Of a stretch of DNA of 64,000 nt, positions 61,096 through 64,000 are shown piece after piece. Made by a program: the position numbers and the translations under genes. The number at the start of each line of letters is the position of its first letter. Within the stretch, counting starts at the first letter, position 1. The stretch is taken from NCBI RefSeq assembly GCF_023823125.1, contig NZ_CP090949.1, positions 744,001 through 808,000 on the forward strand. Reading direction: 5' to 3'. The notes beneath the pieces are model-generated. The model saw only the letters and a program-made list of their open reading frames with translations. It ran no database searches and was not told the DNA's origin. The stretch is from Erythrobacter aurantius (lineage in GTDB: Bacteria; Pseudomonadota; Alphaproteobacteria; Sphingomonadales; Sphingomonadaceae).

Positions 61096-62445
61096 GTGGC
61101 GGCAATGCTGGCGGAGCTCCAGATTGAGCTGGCGCGGATGCGCAGTGCGGTGGTGGCCACTGGTCCCGTCCCAAGCGGGCGCGTGGTCGCCTGCGAAGGC
61201 GGGTTGATCGAGGTATCGGGCCTTGCCTTGCCGATCGGGTCGCTTGGCGCGATCGAGGATGAGACAGGGCATGAGGCGCTGGCCGAAGTCATCGGCTTTC
61301 GCAGCGGCCATTCACTGATGATGCTGTTGGGCGACACGCAATTGCTGCGCCCGCGTGCCAAGGTGCGCGCAGTCGGCTCTCCTGGTTCCGTCCGGGTGGG
61401 CGCAGCGCTGCTGGGGCGAGCAGTCGATGGTCTGGGCAATCCGATCGACGGCGGCCCGCCGCTCGACCTTGCCCAACGCTGGCCGCTGGGCGGTTCGCGC
61501 GAAGGGGCGCTGGAACGCGCGCCAGTGCGCGAGCCGTTCGATTGCGGTGTACGCGCGATCAATGCGCTGGCGACGATGGGTATCGGACAAAGGCTGGGCG
61601 TAATCGCCGGATCGGGCGTCGGCAAATCGGTGTTGATCGACACGATAGCAGGCCATGCGGTCGCTGATGTGACGGTGGTTGCACTGATCGGCGAGCGCGC
61701 CCGCGAGGTTTCCGATTTTGTCGCTCGCCATATGGTCGGCGCGAGGCGCGGGCGGATGGTGGTGGTCGCGGTGCCAGCCGATCATGCCCCCAATCTGCGG
61801 CTGCGCGCCGCGCAATATGCCTGCGCTATTTCCGAACATTTCCGCAGCCAGGGCAAGCGGGTGCTGCTGATTCTCGACAGCCTGACCCGCGTTGCCCATG
61901 CCGCGCGCGAGCTGGCATTGCTGCTGGGCGAACCGGGCGCGGCGCGAGGATATCCGCCGTCCGCGCTTGCCGCTGTCACCCGGCTGGTGGAGCGGGCCGG
62001 CAATTCCACGCGTTCGGGCGGGGCGGTGACAGGTCTCTACACTGTGCTGGCCGATGGCGACGACACCTCCGATCCCGTTGTCGACACCGCGCGCGCAATC
62101 CTCGACGGGCATATCGTCCTCTCGCGCGATCTCGCGCAGCGGGGGCACTATCCCGCGATTGACATACCCGCCTCGCTAAGCCGGGTGATGACCGATGTCA
62201 CCGGCCCGGAAATTGGCGAGGCGGCCCGCCGCTTGCGGGCGCTGATTGCCGCGCGCGAAGACAATCGCGACCTTGTGATGATGGGTGCCTATCGCGCCGG
62301 CACTGACAAGGTGCTCGACACAGCGTTGGCGCACTCCGGGCAGATCGACGGCTTCCTGCAACAGCCACGCGGAGAACCAGTGTCGTTGGTGGAAAGCTAT
62401 GCCCAATTGCGCGAGCTTGGCGCCGGTCTAGGAGCGTCCTCATGA
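61096..62445 (+). CDS. fliI: Flagellar export ATPase FliI
   Basis: 449 residues, GTG start directly after the fliH stop (ATG 61105 also possible). IAGSGVGKSVLID is Walker A, GKRVLLILDSLTRVAHAAREL Walker B region, and DTARAILDGHIVLSRDLAQRGHYPAIDI the F1-beta-like signature. Powers export. Confidence 0.95.
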   Translation: MAAMLAELQIELARMRSAVVATGPVPSGRVVACEGGLIEVSGLALPIGSLGAIEDETGHEALAEVIGFRSGHSLMMLLGDTQLLRPRAKVRAVGSPGSVRVGAALLGRAVDGLGNPIDGGPPLDLAQRWPLGGSREGALERAPVREPFDCGVRAINALATMGIGQRLGVIAGSGVGKSVLIDTIAGHAVADVTVVALIGERAREVSDFVARHMVGARRGRMVVVAVPADHAPNLRLRAAQYACAISEHFRSQGKRVLLILDSLTRVAHAARELALLLGEPGAARGYPPSALAAVTRLVERAGNSTRSGGAVTGLYTVLADGDDTSDPVVDTARAILDGHIVLSRDLAQRGHYPAIDIPASLSRVMTDVTGPEIGEAARRLRALIAAREDNRDLVMMGAYRAGTDKVLDTALAHSGQIDGFLQQPRGEPVSLVESYAQLRELGAGLGASS

Positions 62446-62891
62446 CAAAGGTGCAACGCCGCGTAGCGCTTGCCCGTCGTCAGGTGACCCTTGCCAGGGT
62501 GCGCCGCCGTGAAGCGCTCGCTTCGCTGGCGGATGCGTTGAGCGAGGAGAACCGCAGCGCCGCACTCGCCCGCAAGAGCGGGGAGCTGCTCGACGCCTAT
62601 GCCCGCCGCAATCAGGCAATGACGGGCGACGCTCTGCGGCTCGATGCCAGCTTTGCGCGATCGCTCCATGACATCGCGCAACAGGCAGAGGCCGCGCGCA
62701 CTGATGCCAGCCAACAGGCGCAATGGCAGCTCGATGCGCTGGCCGCAGCCGAGACGCGTCTCAACCGTACCGAGGAGCGGCTCGATCTGGCGCGCAAGGA
62801 TGCGGAGGCGCTGCGCCAGTCCCGCGAGCAACACGCCGCGCTCTTGGCACGCAAGCTGCAGAGCAAATCGCGCAAGCCCGCCGGTTCGTGA
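62442..62891 (+). CDS. fliJ: Flagellar export protein FliJ
   Basis: 149 residues, almost entirely coiled coil rich in Ala, Arg, Glu, Gln, as in FliJ. ATG inside the fliI stop (ATGA). Links the ATPase to the export gate. Confidence 0.82.
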   Translation: MTKVQRRVALARRQVTLARVRRREALASLADALSEENRSAALARKSGELLDAYARRNQAMTGDALRLDASFARSLHDIAQQAEAARTDASQQAQWQLDALAAAETRLNRTEERLDLARKDAEALRQSREQHAALLARKLQSKSRKPAGS

Positions 62892-62918
62892 CCGGCCCGA
62901 AATCCGAGGAAGAGAGAA

Positions 62919-64000
62919 TTGCTGCCGATCCTGCCTGAAATTTCGCTTCGTTCCACCCCAGTCACGCCCGATACGGAACGTGCGAACCCTTCTGCTGCAG
63001 GCGGATTTTCCAATATTTTACAAGGATTTGATGGGTCGGACTTGCCTGCTTTGGAATACGGGCAGCCAGCGGTGTCACTCCAAGGGACCTGCGACATCTC
63101 CTCGCCCGCGAACGGGCCGTTTCATTTCTCGCGGCCTCTGGATTTGCAAGTAAGCGGCAGTGTCTTGCCGCCCACCGACGCTGCGGTGCCGGACGATGGC
63201 AATGTTTTGCCGTTGGCGGGGCCTCCGCCCATGACGCAGGCGGTCGTCTCCGCTAATCATGCCGATCAGCCTGCCGATACTGATACCCACGCATCGGACG
63301 AGGACGAAAATCCGCTGGAGCAGGGGCGGGAAGATGTTGAGGCGCGAGCAGCCCATCTGGCTGTCGGCGAACAGGTCCCGATCGCGGCCAAGGCCTTCGA
63401 TCCTGCTCGTGCGGCCCCCGCCATGGCTGCAAGAGTTGCTCCGCTCAAATTGCCAGACGGCGTGAGAATGGCTGGCCCCGTGCCGGTCCGTGAGGCGATG
63501 CTGGTGCCAGTCGCGCAGGAGCGCGAGCCTCAGCGCGTTAACCCGGTTCAAGCGAACTCCGAATACCCGATCACCTCGCTTGGACCAGTCTTGCAGACGG
63601 TTTCCCCCGGCTCGAATGAAGCGGGGGAAGCGGGCCTTTCTTCCAGCGCGAGTAGCGCGCTAGTCGCGTCGTCTTCTCCATCGGCCAACCCTTCGACGCA
63701 CGCCGTATCCGCTGCGGTTGCCGAGCCTGCAGCAGCGCTTGCCCTCAACCATTCTCCCGCCGCTCCCTCGGCTGCGCCCCCTGTTCAGGGCGTTGTGGCC
63801 GAGCCGCGCGCGATGGCCGCGCTCGAAACCGCCATCGAACATCTGGCGGAGGCACGGGAAGCCGGCCGCGCCGCACGTTCGCAAGTAACGCTCAGCCATC
63901 AGGAGTTCGGCGCCATCTCGCTCAGGATCGACGCCAGCGGCAATGATCTGCGCGCCACACTGGCGAGCCGCGACCCCGGTTTCGTCCCCGCGATCCAGGC
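62919..64000 (+). CDS. fliK: Flagellar hook-length control protein FliK (3' partial)
   Basis: The frame is open from TTG 62919 to the window end (360 codons and two bases). TTG follows GAGGAAGAGAG; it starts LLPILPEISLRSTPVTP. A long Ala/Pro/Val-rich middle, then the conserved hook-length domain begins: VTLSHQEFGAISLRIDASGNDL, of the Flg_hook family. Rest outside the window. No internal stop, so it is not affected by the lesions seen in flgD-flgK. Confidence 0.85.
   Translation, partial: MLPILPEISLRSTPVTPDTERANPSAAGGFSNILQGFDGSDLPALEYGQPAVSLQGTCDISSPANGPFHFSRPLDLQVSGSVLPPTDAAVPDDGNVLPLAGPPPMTQAVVSANHADQPADTDTHASDEDENPLEQGREDVEARAAHLAVGEQVPIAAKAFDPARAAPAMAARVAPLKLPDGVRMAGPVPVREAMLVPVAQEREPQRVNPVQANSEYPITSLGPVLQTVSPGSNEAGEAGLSSSASSALVASSSPSANPSTHAVSAAVAEPAAALALNHSPAAPSAAPPVQGVVAEPRAMAALETAIEHLAEAREAGRAARSQVTLSHQEFGAISLRIDASGNDLRATLASRDPGFVPAIQ

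Overview
The window looks like chromosomal DNA of an aerobic, flagellated alphaproteobacterium of the Sphingomonadales, most likely Erythrobacteraceae (Erythrobacter/Porphyrobacter-like). This rests on the high GC, the style of the proteins (DUF2474-containing bd oxidase, sphingomonad-type amidohydrolase with a TolB propeller, PutA without a DNA-binding domain) and a sigma-54/FlbD-like flagellar system. No tRNA, rRNA, IS element, prophage or CRISPR array was seen.

Layout. (1) 1-4886: a tightly packed sulfide/persulfide oxidation operon (beta-lactamase-fold hydrolase, two half-size YeeE proteins, DUF442 protein, type II sulfide:quinone oxidoreductase, SulP transporter). (2) 5069-8826: 1-Cys peroxiredoxin, then a cyanide-insensitive-type bd oxidase with a 42-residue DUF2474 subunit, and a small membrane methyltransferase. 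(3) 9022-32947: mostly housekeeping and catabolic genes. They include a TonB receptor with a His/Glu-rich loop, saccharopine-dehydrogenase-like reductase, TauE exporter, dCTP deaminase, PmtA-like methyltransferase, PutA, ParA-like ATPase, MTA phosphorylase, GST, aldehyde dehydrogenase, an APH-kinase/DUF6285 fusion next to an acyl-CoA dehydrogenase, two transporters and a large amidohydrolase. (4) 32944-50379: flagellar cluster I. The minus-strand part is flgA-flgM-flgN-transglycosylase-flhA-fliA. The plus-strand part is flgBCDEFGHIJKL-motAB. A GGDEF gene and an ExbB/ExbD-like pair lie between them. (5) 50663-54676: a signalling island with an H-NOX nitric oxide sensor, a hybrid histidine kinase whose N-terminus looks like the HNOBA domain of guanylate cyclases, a 70-residue stand-alone phosphoacceptor-helix protein, and two response regulators. 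(6) 55041-64000: flagellin, FlbD-like sigma-54 activator and fliEFGHIJK (fliK runs off the end).

How it works together. Three good -24/-12 sequences drive flgA, the transglycosylase-flhA-fliA unit and flgB, and a sigma-54 activator is encoded nearby. FliA and FlgM are also present, so a two-step hierarchy (sigma-54, then sigma-28) is likely. The H-NOX module sits between the motor genes and flagellin, so NO control of motility or attachment is a reasonable inference.

Most notable observations. Six genes in one 7.8-kb stretch (38842-46637) are broken: three by in-frame TAG codons and three by small indels in short homopolymers, while all other genes are intact. A stand-alone histidine-phosphoacceptor mini-protein precedes the H-NOX gene behind a 12-bp repeat that repeats its Shine-Dalgarno sequence. 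A seven-unit TGTCAC array with a 20-23 bp period fills the largest gap (12616-12749). All assignments come from reading the sequence and remembered family features; no database search was possible.
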